Assembly: GCA_964588665.1 (NCBI GenBank)
Contig: CAZPQQ010000008.1
Location: forward strand, 8,033 to 72,032
Reading direction: 5' to 3'
DNA length: 64,000 bases
DNA from: UBA2160 sp964588665
GTDB lineage: Bacteria > Chloroflexota > Dehalococcoidia > Lucifugimonadales > UBA1123
Shown here: one piece after another, positions 1-9,734 of the stretch
How positions within the stretch are numbered: position 1 is the first letter of the stretch
How the letters are laid out: each line of letters opens with the position of its first letter
Program-made: the position numbers and the translations under genes
The notes under the pieces: generated by a model
Databases searched by the model: none
Seen by the model: only the letters and a program-made list of their open reading frames with translations
What the model was told of the DNA's origin: nothing

Positions 1-197
1 GTGTGAGATTAGCATCGCCCCCCTACCTTGTCAATAAAATGGCCGACGCCTGCGGAAGCGCTGTGCCCTGGCCGGTGTTTGGCGGCATACGCAGGCGGAT
101 TAGTCGTGCGTCCCCCTGTTCCCAATTTCGCCGTCGGAGGTTAACATTGCCGATGAGATTCAACACCGACGTCATCGTTCTGTTAGGGGGGTGTCAC

Positions 198-860
198 TTG
201 ACCAAAATTACAGACCATTTCATGCACCCGGGCCCGCAACCCAACGGGCTTCAAGCTGCCGAGGACGGGCTCTGGGCAATCGACCAGGGCGACAACCATC
301 TCTACAAGCTCGACTGGGAGGACGGCTCAGTTCTTGAAAAGCTGTCGACCGAGACCGACCGGTCCAGCGGAGTGACCATCGGCGGCGGCAATATCTGGAT
401 CGCGTCCACCTACACCGCCGAGCTGTTCAAGTGCGACATGGGCGGGGCGACGGTCGAGCGGTACGACACCCCCGGCAAGGGCGGTGTCGCGTTCGCTGAC
501 ACACCGAATCCCCGCACGACCGGCGCTCACGGGATGGAGTGGATCGACGACGAGAACATGTGGGTCGCCGTTCCGCCCGCGCAAAAAGTCTTCCTCATGG
601 ACCCAACCACGATGACGGTCAAGCGCTCGATCCCGACGCCTGGCATCCGTCCACACGGGCTGTTCATGCACGAGGGCGCCATGTGGCTCGCAGACACCGC
701 CGCGTGCAAGGTGCACAAGCTCGACCCCACCGACGGCGCCGTTTTGGCGGTGGTGGACGTGCCGACGCCGGAAGTCCACGGCATGACGTTGCACGAAGGC
801 AATATGTGGTTCTGCTGCGCCGAAACCCGCCGCGTCTGCACCGTCCCGCTGCCCAGTTAG
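198..860 (+). CDS. Vgb/SMP-30-like beta-propeller protein
   Basis: About 220 residues made of short repeats of the type GLW.ID....L.KLD and MWFCCAETRRV, the blade pattern of virginiamycin B lyase/SMP-30-like six-bladed propellers. I see no signal peptide and no recognisable catalytic set, so ligand and reaction are unknown. I prefer the TTG start at 198 because a G-rich Shine-Dalgarno (186-191) sits seven bases upstream and the first blade begins directly after it. An ATG at 153 in the same frame, with GGAGG 12 bases upstream, is the alternative. The next gene starts 7 bases after the stop and is also a propeller, so the two are probably cotranscribed. Fold is fairly sure; function is not. 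Confidence 0.7.
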   Translation: MTKITDHFMHPGPQPNGLQAAEDGLWAIDQGDNHLYKLDWEDGSVLEKLSTETDRSSGVTIGGGNIWIASTYTAELFKCDMGGATVERYDTPGKGGVAFADTPNPRTTGAHGMEWIDDENMWVAVPPAQKVFLMDPTTMTVKRSIPTPGIRPHGLFMHEGAMWLADTAACKVHKLDPTDGAVLAVVDVPTPEVHGMTLHEGNMWFCCAETRRVCTVPLPS

Positions 861-867
861 GATTGAC

Positions 868-1734
868 ATGTTGAATATCCAGCGACTGTCCGCCAACCCG
901 ATCATCAAGCCTCACATGGACGCCAGAATGGGCGAGAACATCAACGGACCCTCGTTGATCCGCGTCCCTGATTGGCTGCCCGATCCACTGGGCAAGTATT
1001 ATCTGTACTTCGCCCACCACAAGGGCGCCTACATCCGAATGGCGTATTCGGACCATCTGGATGGTCCGTGGCAGACCCACGAACCGGGTGTTCTGGGGCT
1101 TGAGGACGCGTACTGCTTGGACCACGTCGCCTCCCCTGACATTCACATGGACGGCGATGCCCGTGAGATACGAATGTACTACCACGGTGTGTACAGCGGC
1201 AAGGACCAGAGGTCCAAGGTCGCCCTGTCCCACGACGGATTGGACTTCACCGCTCGTGACGAGGTGCTGGGCTACTCGTACTTCCGGGTGTTCCAGTGGG
1301 GCGGTTTCTATTACGCGCTGGGAATGCCCGGCGTCTTCTACCGATCAGAGGATGGCCTAACGGGGTTCGAGGAGGGGCCGACCCTGTTTTCGAAGAACAT
1401 GCGACACACTGCCGTAAAAGTTCACGGCGACACGCTGCACGTCTTCTATTCCAACGTCGGCGACAATCCCGAGGGCATCATGCTGGCGACCATCGACCTG
1501 ACGCCCGACTGGATGAGCTGGAAGGAATCGGAAGCGGTCGCTGTGCTCGAACCGGAGGCCGATTACGAAGGCACGAGCCTTCCGTTGGCGCCATCCGTCC
1601 GAGGCCTTTCGATACCGCCTGTAAGACAGCTCCGAGACCCGGGGCTATTCGAAGAGGGCGGGGTCACGTATCTCCTCTACTCGGTGGCAGGCGAACAGGG
1701 CATCGCGATCGCAAAACTCGAGGGCGCCTGGTAG
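868..1734 (+). CDS. Five-bladed propeller glycosidase-like protein (GH43/GH32 superfamily fold)
   Basis: 288 residues. The N-terminus (NPIIKPHMDARMGENINGPS) followed by YYLYFAHH, IRMAYSDHLDGPW, VALSHDGLDF and LLYSVAGEQGIAIAKL is the blade rhythm of beta-fructosidase/arabinanase-type propellers, in which each blade pairs 'product appearance' strands with Asp-rich turns. It lacks a clear secretion signal, so it is probably cytoplasmic. I cannot place the three catalytic acids with confidence, and the protein may be a non-hydrolytic homologue. It follows the upstream propeller gene by 7 bases, suggesting a two-gene operon. The ATG at 868 is the first start in the frame. Confidence 0.6.
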   Translation: MLNIQRLSANPIIKPHMDARMGENINGPSLIRVPDWLPDPLGKYYLYFAHHKGAYIRMAYSDHLDGPWQTHEPGVLGLEDAYCLDHVASPDIHMDGDAREIRMYYHGVYSGKDQRSKVALSHDGLDFTARDEVLGYSYFRVFQWGGFYYALGMPGVFYRSEDGLTGFEEGPTLFSKNMRHTAVKVHGDTLHVFYSNVGDNPEGIMLATIDLTPDWMSWKESEAVAVLEPEADYEGTSLPLAPSVRGLSIPPVRQLRDPGLFEEGGVTYLLYSVAGEQGIAIAKLEGAW

Positions 1735-1871
1735 CGATCGTCTGCGCCGACCCAAGCCGCCGTGTGCGCCGAATCGAAATCTGAGCGGCAGATTCGGTAC
1801 AATCTGAGTGCCCGCGATTTCGCCTCGAGGAATTGTCCGGTTTCCTGCGAGTCGTATGCCGGAGGATTTGA

Positions 1872-2270
1872 GTGCCTGACAACGAAGCGGCTTTCCGATT
1901 GGGCCATATTGTCACCGCCATTGAAAAAATCGGACGATACACAGCCGGCGTGACGTTCGAAGAGTTTCGTCGAGACGCCAAAGTGGCCGATGCGTCGCTG
2001 CTGAATCTGGTTAATATTGGCCGAGCCGCCAGTCACGTCTCAGCGCACTTCAAAACCCAACACGCCGAAATACCTTGGTCCGACATCGACAGAATATTCA
2101 ACCTTGTCGAGCCATTGCATCCAAACGTTGATCTGGATGCGGCTTGGAAAATGATCCGTATGACCTTCCGGCTATCGAAACGACTGTCCGGCGCGTCCTG
2201 GAGTCGAATCCCAATGAACAATAAATGGCATCGCGGCGCCAACACCCATCCGTCTCGGAGCAAAATATGA
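1872..2270 (+). CDS. Degenerate HepT-like (DUF86) protein
   Basis: 132 residues starting at GTG 1872 with GGAGG at 1861-1865. The stretch LNLVNIGRAASHVSAHF...HAEIPWSDIDRI matches the DUF86/HepT helical fold, whose typical form is IGEAA...P.IPW.....RN...H.Y. In HepT toxins the RNase motif R-x(4-6)-H plus Tyr follows the IPW segment. Here that place reads IFNLVEPLHPNVD, so the canonical RN..VHxY motif is absent and RNase activity is doubtful. No MntA-type nucleotidyltransferase partner is nearby. The last codon and stop overlap the lysA start (ATGA at 2267-2270), so the two are translationally coupled. The C-terminal tail after residue 110 looks unrelated to the family. Confidence 0.5.
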   Translation: MPDNEAAFRLGHIVTAIEKIGRYTAGVTFEEFRRDAKVADASLLNLVNIGRAASHVSAHFKTQHAEIPWSDIDRIFNLVEPLHPNVDLDAAWKMIRMTFRLSKRLSGASWSRIPMNNKWHRGANTHPSRSKI

Positions 2271-3580
2271 CCTTCGAAAACATAGACCTATTCCCCGTTA
2301 CCGCCGATGTCAATGCCAACGACCGGTTGACGCTGGGTGGCTGTGACGCGACCGAGTTGGTCGGCGAGCTCGGCTCGCCGCTGCTAGTATTCGACGAAGA
2401 AAGCATTCGGAATATGTGCCGGCAATTCGTCGGCGAGTTCTCGGCTCGATACAGTGACACGAAAGTGGTCTACGCGTCCAAGGCCTTCATCAACGCCGCC
2501 ATCGCGAAGCTGGTGGCCGAGGAAAACCTTGGGCTGGATGTCGTTTCCGGCGGCGAGCTCGCCGTCGCAAACGCCGCCGACGTGCCGATGGACGGGGTCT
2601 ACTTCCATGGCAACAACAAAACGCCGGACGAGCTAGCGTTCGCCGTCGACTCCGGCATCGGACGCATCGTCATCGACAGCTTCTACGAGTTGCAAACGCT
2701 AAACGACATCGCCCGAGACCGAGGCATGACGCAGGACGTGATGGTCCGCCTCTCGCCCAACGTCGATCCTCACACCCACGTCCATACCACGACCGGCACC
2801 CTCGACTCCAAGTTCGGCTTCGCCATCGAGACCGGCGACGCCGCGAACGCGATCCGGCAGACGTTGGCCGCGTCGAACCTCGACCTGGTCGGCGTCCACT
2901 TCCACCTCGGCTCGCCGATCTTCGAGTTGGAGCCGTACTCGATAGCCATCGACACAGTGCTGACATTCATCGCGCCGTTTAAGGACGAAGGCCTGAACCT
3001 GCGCGAGTTCAGCCCCGGCGGAGGCTACGCGATCGGGTACGTTCGCGAAGAACCGCCGCCCCGCATCGCCGACTACGCGGAAGCAATCGTCAACGCGTTC
3101 AAAGCGCGCTGCTCGGACCTGGGCCTCGGCCAACCGCGTCTTGCCATCGAGCCAGGTCGGTCCATCGTGGGTCGGGCGGGAGTCGCCCTGTACACCGTCG
3201 GCGCGATCAAGGATATCCCGTCCGTGAGGAAATACGTGTCGTTAGACGGCGGCATGGGGGACAACATCCGGCCCGTCCTCTACGGCTCGCGGTACGAAGC
3301 CGTCGTCGCCAACCGCATGTCGGACCCGCCGCAAGAAGTTGTCACGCTCGCGGGGAAGTACTGCGAGTCGGGCGACGTGCTCATTCACGACATTGAGTTG
3401 CCCGTTCTCGAGACAGGGGACATCGTCGCCATTCCGGCATCAGGCGCTTACGTGCCGTCGATGGCCAGCAACTACAACCTGAACCCGCGTCCGGCCATCG
3501 TGATGGTCAACGACGGCTCGGCCAGGCTCATCCGTCGTCGCGAGAGCTACGCCGACCTGATGGCCATGGACGTGATGTAG
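2267..3580 (+). CDS. lysA: Diaminopimelate decarboxylase
   Basis: PLP enzyme of fold type III that decarboxylates meso-diaminopimelate to L-lysine, the last step of lysine synthesis. 437 residues from the ATG at 2267, normal for LysA. The PLP lysine is K72 in VVYASKAF. LGLDVVSGGEL, HFHLGSP and the glycine-rich FSPGGGYAIGY and EPGRSIVG phosphate-binding segments follow in family order. The C-terminal dimer active-site motif is GKYCESGD, with GAYVPSMASNYN near the end. The ATG at 2267 is favoured over an upstream in-frame GTG/ATG at 2225 because it forms an ATGA overlap with the preceding gene and has GGAG at 2257-2260. Other PLP decarboxylases for ornithine or arginine share the fold but lack the CESGD motif. 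Confidence 0.93.
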   Translation: MTFENIDLFPVTADVNANDRLTLGGCDATELVGELGSPLLVFDEESIRNMCRQFVGEFSARYSDTKVVYASKAFINAAIAKLVAEENLGLDVVSGGELAVANAADVPMDGVYFHGNNKTPDELAFAVDSGIGRIVIDSFYELQTLNDIARDRGMTQDVMVRLSPNVDPHTHVHTTTGTLDSKFGFAIETGDAANAIRQTLAASNLDLVGVHFHLGSPIFELEPYSIAIDTVLTFIAPFKDEGLNLREFSPGGGYAIGYVREEPPPRIADYAEAIVNAFKARCSDLGLGQPRLAIEPGRSIVGRAGVALYTVGAIKDIPSVRKYVSLDGGMGDNIRPVLYGSRYEAVVANRMSDPPQEVVTLAGKYCESGDVLIHDIELPVLETGDIVAIPASGAYVPSMASNYNLNPRPAIVMVNDGSARLIRRRESYADLMAMDVM

Positions 3581-3585
3581 CCCGC

Positions 3586-4254
3586 CTACAACTGCATCTC
3601 GCCGAAATCCGGCGACACCATCAGCTTGGGCTCGGTCTGCGCCTGGACATCGGCGGGGTCCCAGCCGGGCGCGGCCTCGGTCAATACCAGCCCGTCCGCG
3701 GTGACCTCGATGACGGCGATGTCCGTGACGATGGTGTCGACGCACGTTATGCCCGTCAGCGGAAATGAGCACTCTCGTACGATCTTCGCGGCGCCGTCCC
3801 TGTCGGTGTGGTCCATCGCCACGATGATTCGCCGCGCGCCCGCCGCCAGGTCCATCGCGCCGCCAACGTTGCCAACGCCGCGCCGGGGCAGCATCCAGTT
3901 GGCCAGATCGCCTCGCTCCGAGACCTGAAACGCGCCCAGAACAGCGACGTCGATATGGCCGCCGCGGATCATCGCGAAACCATCCGCCGAGTTGAAGAAC
4001 GACATTCCCGGATGCATAGCGAGGAACTGCCCTCCGGCGTTGATCAGGTCGATGTCTTCCTGTCCAGGTTCGGCCATCGGACCGTACCCCAGGACACCGC
4101 TCTCGGAGTGGTAGACTACCGTCTGGCCTTCGGGCACGAACTGGGAGCATAACGTCGGTATGCCGATGCCAAGGTTGACCACGTCGCCGTCTCGCAGCTC
4201 GCGGGCCACGCGCATGGCTATCGCTTCACGTTCCAGTCGCAGCTTTTCCATCAT
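3586..4254 (-). CDS. 3-oxoacid CoA-transferase, subunit B
   Basis: 222 residues. Typical B subunit of AB-type CoA-transferases (succinyl-CoA:3-ketoacid, acetoacetate and related acids), which move CoA between acyl-CoA and a free carboxylate. RDGDVVNLGIGIPTL is the N-terminal signature. HSESGVLGYGP carries the catalytic glutamate (SExG loop) that forms the glutamyl-CoA thioester. GGAMDLAAGARRIIVAMDHT is also standard. Two adjacent ATGs (4254 and 4251) are possible starts. It lies 7 bases downstream of the A subunit gene and the two would form the heterotetramer. The acid specificity cannot be read from sequence. Confidence 0.9.
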   Translation of the reverse strand: MMEKLRLEREAIAMRVARELRDGDVVNLGIGIPTLCSQFVPEGQTVVYHSESGVLGYGPMAEPGQEDIDLINAGGQFLAMHPGMSFFNSADGFAMIRGGHIDVAVLGAFQVSERGDLANWMLPRRGVGNVGGAMDLAAGARRIIVAMDHTDRDGAAKIVRECSFPLTGITCVDTIVTDIAVIEVTADGLVLTEAAPGWDPADVQAQTEPKLMVSPDFGEMQL

Positions 4255-4261
4255 TCGCCTT

Positions 4262-4969
4262 TCAGGCTATCTGCACGATCCGATTCACGTAGATGCCCGG
4301 AGTGTGAACGCCGCCCGGTTCCAGATCACCGGGCTGCACGATGGCGTCCACCTCGAGAATCGTCACGGCCGCGGCGGTCGCCATGACCGCGTTGAAGTTG
4401 CGCGACGTGCCTCGGTACACCGTGTTCCCCATGGTGTCGGACTTGTGAGCGCGCAGCAGCGCGAAGTCGGCCTTCAACCCGAGCTCCATGATGTGCTGCC
4501 TGCCGTCGAACACCCTGGTCTCCTTGCCGTCGGCGATTAACGTTCCGGCGCCGGTCGGCGTGTAGAACGCCGCGATGCCCGCTCCGCCGGCCCGTATGCG
4601 TTCGGCCAACGTGCCCTGAGGGACGACCTCGAGCTCGACTTCGCCACGCTGGTATGCCTTTTCGAACGCGGTCGGATTCGACGGCGAGGGCGACACCGGG
4701 AACGACGCGACGACCTTCTTCACCTGGTTGTTCTCGACCAAGACCCCGATGTCCGTCGGACGGCTGCCGGGTATCGTGCCGAATCCCATCACGCTCGCCA
4801 AACCGGCCGTGTTGCTGATGATCGTGAGGTCCCGTGCGCCATGGTCTCGGAGAGCTCGAATCAGGTTCTGCGGCGTGCCCCCGGGCCCTGCGAAACCGTC
4901 GATCATCAACGCCGCGCCGTCGGGAATGTCGGCTACCGCATCTTCGAAGCTCGCGACTGATTTGTCCAA
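4262..4969 (-). CDS. 3-oxoacid CoA-transferase, subunit A
   Basis: A subunit of the AB CoA-transferase pair. Family members begin M(D/N)K...S.EEAVADIPDGA, and here LDKSVASFEDAVADIPDGA matches from the TTG at 4969, which also has AGGAG about 10 bases upstream. I therefore start there, giving 235 residues. An ATG at 5017 would add a poorly conserved 16-residue leader, and the open frame continues without homology to 5236. GFAGPGGTPQNLI and VVPQGTLAERIRAGGAGIAAFYTPTG are conserved in the family. It is convergent with lysA and divergent from the scramblase-like gene, so a promoter should lie in 4970-5235. Confidence 0.88.
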   Translation of the reverse strand: MDKSVASFEDAVADIPDGAALMIDGFAGPGGTPQNLIRALRDHGARDLTIISNTAGLASVMGFGTIPGSRPTDIGVLVENNQVKKVVASFPVSPSPSNPTAFEKAYQRGEVELEVVPQGTLAERIRAGGAGIAAFYTPTGAGTLIADGKETRVFDGRQHIMELGLKADFALLRAHKSDTMGNTVYRGTSRNFNAVMATAAAVTILEVDAIVQPGDLEPGGVHTPGIYVNRIVQIA

Positions 4970-5235
4970 CGGTGTGAGACTCCTTCGGGAATATGAGTTG
5001 GCCGCGTCCGAACGCATTATCTCCAATCTGCACCGCATGCGGCAAGCCTGCACAGGGCGCCCGAGGAACGGAGATTGACCCGAACACGGCGCATTGGTAA
5101 ACTCGCGCACATCAACCACAAGTTCGCGATTGCCAGTCAGCCGCGACAATATACGGCGGGAAGGCGGTCGGCCAGCGCGGCCCGGACCGGGCTCAACCCC
5201 GGTTGCGCATTGCCGAAGAGGAAGGGAGCGACTCA

Positions 5236-5835
5236 TTGTTCACGTTGGCGGAATATCAAGAGTTGATCGTACAGCAGGATATCGAGCACTTGGAGATGTT
5301 CACCGGGTTCGAGACGGAAAACCGATACTCGATAATGACCCCTGAGGGCGAGCCGCTTCTGTTCGCCGGAGAAGAGTCCGGGATGCTCGCGCGTCAGCTC
5401 CTCAGCTCCCATCGAGCGCTCGAGATCCACGTCGTGGACGGCGACGGCCAGCTCGTCCTGACGGCAGGGCGCGACTTCTACTGGCTGCTGTCCCACCTTT
5501 GGATCGCCGACGGGGAAGAACGCCCACTGGGCAGTCTGAGCCGGCACTTCAAGATGCTGGGCCGGGTCTTCACGTTGGACGATCCGTCCGGAAACACGCT
5601 TCTGGACTTGAAAGGATCGCTGTTCCGCCCCAACACGTTCATCTTCGAACGGGAAGGAACGGAGGTGGCCCGCATCACCAAGCAGTGGGGAGGAATCATG
5701 CGCGAGATGGCGACCGACGCCGACACCTTCGTCATCCAGAAGAACACCGACGAGATCGACGAGGACATGTCGCTGCTCATCCTCGCGTGCGCCTTCGCCA
5801 TCGACCTCGAGTTCTTCGAGTCGAAAGGCAGCTAG
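5236..5835 (+). CDS. Scramblase / LURP-one-like protein
   Basis: 199 residues with a Tubby-C-like/scramblase pattern: an N-terminal helix (LAEYQELIVQQDIEHLEMF), YSIMTPEGEPLLFAGEE, repeated beta segments FKMLGRVFTLDDPSGNTLLDL and FIFEREGTEVARITKQW, then a C-terminal hydrophobic helix LLILACAFAIDLEFF. In eukaryotic scramblases this fold binds lipid and Ca2+. Bacterial members have no settled role, and the C-terminal helix may be a membrane anchor. The TTG at 5236 is chosen because GGGAG lies about 8 bases upstream; a TTG at 5203 is the alternative. The gene stands alone, divergent from the CoA-transferase pair. Fold call moderate, function unknown. Confidence 0.55.
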   Translation: MFTLAEYQELIVQQDIEHLEMFTGFETENRYSIMTPEGEPLLFAGEESGMLARQLLSSHRALEIHVVDGDGQLVLTAGRDFYWLLSHLWIADGEERPLGSLSRHFKMLGRVFTLDDPSGNTLLDLKGSLFRPNTFIFEREGTEVARITKQWGGIMREMATDADTFVIQKNTDEIDEDMSLLILACAFAIDLEFFESKGS

Positions 5836-5896
5836 TAAGCGGCCCGATTCGTCCACCCCTACTAATAACGCCCGATGACGCGTGGAGCCGCATCTG

Positions 5897-8800
5897 ATGC
5901 CATGTTCAAATTGTGGTGAGGAGAACCCGTCGCAAGCCCGATTCTGCATGTTCTGCGCCACTCTGCTGCAGACCACATGCCCGCAATGCGGCGCCGAAGC
6001 TCCGCAGGAGGCGCGATTTTGCATGTCCTGTGCGGCGCCCCTCAGCGAGGACGTGGCACCGCCCGAGCACGCAGCCGCTGAGCCGCCCGAGACTCCTGTC
6101 GCCGAACGACCCGCCTCCTTCGCCGACGGCCGCTACGTCGTCGACCGGTTCCTCGGCGAGGGCGGCAAGAAGCTAGTGTACCTCGCCCACGACGAGCTGC
6201 TCGACCGCGACGTCGCCTTCGCGCTGATCAAGACCGAGGGCCTCGACGACGCCTCCCGTCAGCGCATCTCTCGTGAGGCGCAGGCCATGGGGCGGCTCGG
6301 CTCGCACCCGCACATCGTCACCGTGTTCGACCTCGGACAACTCCCTGTCGCCCCTTCCGTCTCTTCAGTCCCTTCGGTCCCTGCCAGCGCCGAAAGCCAA
6401 CCCTTCATGGTCACCGAGCTAATGGGCGGCGGAGACGTCGAAGGCATCCTCGAGGACGCCGATGGCGGACGGCTACCGTTGGAGCAGGCCATCTCGATTG
6501 CCGTCGAAACTTGCCGTGGACTGGAGTTCGCGCACGAAAAGGGCATCGTCCACCGCGACCTCAAGCCCGGCAATGTGTGGCTCACGGCTGACGGTGTCGC
6601 CAAGATCGGCGACTTCGGGCTAGCCGTCGCGACCGACCGCTCCCGCCTGACATAAGAAGGCATGATGGTCGGCACCGTGTCGTACATGCCGCCTGAGCAG
6701 GCAATGGGCGGCGAAGTCACGCCGCGCGCCGACCTGTACTCCCTCGGAGCGATGCTCTACGAGATGGTGTGCGGTCGCCCTCCGTTCCTGGGAGACGACA
6801 ACATAGCCATCATCGGACAGCACATCAACACTCCACCTGTGGCTCCGACATGGCATCGGGGTGATTGCCCTTGTCCGCTCGAAGCCCTCATCATGCGCCT
6901 GCTGGCAAAGGATCCGTCGGAGCGGCCGGGCAGCGCATCCGACGTGCTGGCGGCGCTGGAAGCCGTCGACACATCGTCATCAGAGCAGAGTGTCACCGAG
7001 CCTGGACAGTCGGTGAACGTTCTCGATTCGCTGGCCGCAGACGTGTTCGTGGGCCGCCACAACGAGATGGACGACCTCAAGGCCGCGTTGGAGGCGAGCC
7101 TCGGGGGCCGGGGCCGCATGGTCATGCTGGTCGGAGAACCGGGCATCGGCAAGACCCGCACCGCCCAGGAGCTTACAACCTACGCGGGCCTCAGGGGCGC
7201 GCAGGTTCTGTGGGGTCGATGCCACGAGAACCGGGGAGCGCCTCCCTACTGGCCCTGGATACAGGTCATCCGGTCATACGTCCAGGAACACGAACCGAAC
7301 CAGCTCGGCACAGAGATGGGTTCCGGAGCCGCCGACATAGCCGAGATAGTCTCCGATGTCAAAGAGCGACTGCCCGGTCTTCAGCCGGCCGCGCCATTGG
7401 GTGACCTGGAGCAGGAACGTTTCAGGCTCTTCGATTCCATTACCACTTTCTTGAAGAACGCCTCCCGAAGCAGACCGCTGGTGGTCATCCTGGACAACCT
7501 TCACTGGGCTGACAAGCCGTCACTCATGCTCCTGGAGTTTCTCGCGCCGGAGCTTGTAGATGGCCGGCTGCTGGTAATAGGCACCTACCGGGATGTGGAT
7601 CTGTCCCGTCAGCACCCTCTAGCCGAAACCCTAGGCGAGCTGAACCGAGAACGTCTCTTCGAGCGAGTCCTGCTTCGTGGCCTGACCGAGGAGGACACCC
7701 GCAACTTCATCGAGATCGTGTCCGGCGTCACGCCGGCAGCGGGTCTGGTGAGAACGGTCCATACACAGACTGAGGGCAATCCCTGGTTCCTGACTGAAGT
7801 CGTGCGGCTGTTGGCTCAGGAGGGCGAGCTCGCTGCTCAGTCCACCGGGGATCGGTCCGCCTCAGGCGGATGGGAGGTCCGTATCCCGGAAGGGGTGCGC
7901 GAGGTCATAGGCCGACGCCTGAATCGGCTGACCGAACGTTGCAACCAGACCTTGACCATCGGAGCCGTGATCGGTCGAGAGTTCGAGCTTCGACAGCTCA
8001 CTCGGCTCGTCGATGACATGTCTGAGGACCGGCTTATCGACGTGCTGGACGAAGGGTTGTCCGCTCGCGTCATCGAAGAGATGCCCAACGCCGTCGGTCG
8101 CTACGAGTTCACGCACGCTCTGATACAGCAGACGCTGATGGACGAGCTGTCGACCACTCGCAGGGTGCGGCTCCACGCACGTATCATCGACGTATTCGAA
8201 GAGCTGTACCGAGACGACGTGGAGTCCCGCGCCACCGAGCTGGCATATCACGCCGGTGAGGCCGAAGCCATTTCCGGCTCCGAAGCTGTGGTCAAGTACT
8301 CAATAGTCGCGGGCGAGCAAGCGCTTGTTCGTTATGCTTGGGAAGGGGCCCTCGACCACTTTCGGCGCGCTGACGAAGCAAGGGACCGCAGCGTCATGGA
8401 CAAAGATTCGGCTAGATTGCTGTTCGGTTTGGCACAGGCCCAGCTTGCGACCTTGCCCAATTTCCGTGGTGTCGAGGCGATTCCCAATCTGATCAACGCG
8501 TTCGAATTCTACGCCACGTCGGGAGACATCGAAAAAGCCGTCACCATTGCGGAGTACCTCTCCGCGACGCGAGGCGGTGAAAAAACTGCTGCGGAACAGC
8601 TCATTCCCCGGGCGCTTTCGCTTGTGCCGTCAGACTCACTGCTCGCCGGACGCCTCCTCGCACGCTATGGTCTGGTCCAAGGTCTATCAAAATGCGACTA
8701 CGAAGGTGGAATGAGAGCTATCGATCAAGCCTTGGAAATCGCCCGTTCAAACGAAGATCCGGCATTGGAGATGACGGCGCTGTCCTTTAGTGCGCCAGTC

Positions 8801-9733
8801 AGTTTATATCACCTTCATATCCAAGATGTGCTCGACACAACACAGAAAGTGACATATTTATCATCGAATATGGATGCACCTCTGGTTGGATCAATATCTG
8901 ATTACTTCAACGGAGTTGGCCTGCTCTTTAAAGGTGACCTGAAAGGCACTCGCCCACCTATTGAACTGAGCTTGTCAACAGCCGAACGCATCAGGCATCG
9001 ATATCGCACCGCGCTCGCGGCCGCCAGTTTGGGTGGGTTGTCTTTTTTCGAAGGCGATTTCGACGATGCCAAGAAGCATAAGGATCTGGCGTTATCGCTG
9101 GCGCCGCAGGAGCCGGTTGTGCTGTTGTTCGCGATAATCCAGGAAACCATGCTTGGTGATTTCGCCACATCCAACGCACATATCGACAGACAGCTCGAAA
9201 CAGCGAATCTGACCAGACCCGGCCCAAATCTAGAACATGCGATGCCAGCGTTTTGTATTCCGTGGGCTGCCAGGATGTCAGGTAATCTGAGTCAATTGCA
9301 GTCTGCGAAGAAACTTGCACATGTCGTATTTGACTCAGATAACGTGACCTCTTTTGTCGAGCTATTCGCGAGGAGTGGGCTGGCCGCCACTGCAGTGATC
9401 ACTCGCAATGAGAGTGAGGCGGCGGAACAGTATCCGGCGATAGTTGAAATGAAGAAGTTGATATCATTTGCGTTTTTCAGCGTGGACCGCCTCTTAGGCC
9501 TCCTCGCCCATACGATGGGTAAACTCGATGATTCTCAGAAGCATTTCGAAGGTGCAATCGCGATCTGCCGCGAGGCCGGCAACGTTACAGAGCTGGCGTG
9601 GAGCCTATGCGACTACGCTGACATGTTGCTAGAGCGAGATGAGCCTGGCGACCGGGAAAAAGCTGTGCCTATGCTGGACGAGTCGCTGCAGATATCCAGC
9701 GACCTGGGGGTTGACCTTCGCTCAGGGCCTTGA
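5897..9733 (+). pseudogene. Zn-ribbon Ser/Thr kinase-AAA ATPase-TPR regulator, interrupted by in-frame TAA
   Basis: One continuous reading frame of about 1,279 codons broken once by TAA at 6653-6655. N-terminal part: two zinc ribbons (CSNC...CMFC residues 3-20, CPQC...CMSC 28-45), then a Hanks-type kinase with GEGG loop, Lys112, HRD (219-221) and DFG (239-241). The stop falls at codon 253, in the activation segment between RSRLT and GMMVGTVSYMPPEQ, where relatives read straight through. The distal part (from ATG 6662/6665) holds the rest of the kinase C-lobe, an AAA/NACHT-type ATPase (Walker A GEPGIGKT, Walker B VVILDNLHWAD) and a long TPR-like helical region. The kinase N-lobe also carries an unusual Pro/Ser/Val insert (residues 149-167) encoded by a dispersed repeat. 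The likely intact role is sensing/signalling. As sequenced, neither half is a full kinase. Codon use is AT-richer from about 8.7 to 9.5 kb. Confidence 0.85.
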
Positions 9734-9734
9734 C

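Noticed and set aside
2190..2225. Possible tRNA T-arm (GTCGAATCCC) near 2209
   Set aside because: No cloverleaf can be built around it; it lies within a coding frame.
1872..2270. Active HepT/MntA toxin-antitoxin module
   Set aside because: No nucleotidyltransferase partner on either side and the RNase motif is missing.
6650..6670. Split kinase as two separate translated genes with restart at ATG 6662/6665
   Set aside because: The stop lies inside the kinase activation segment and GAAGG is too close to the ATG for good initiation; a broken single gene is simpler.
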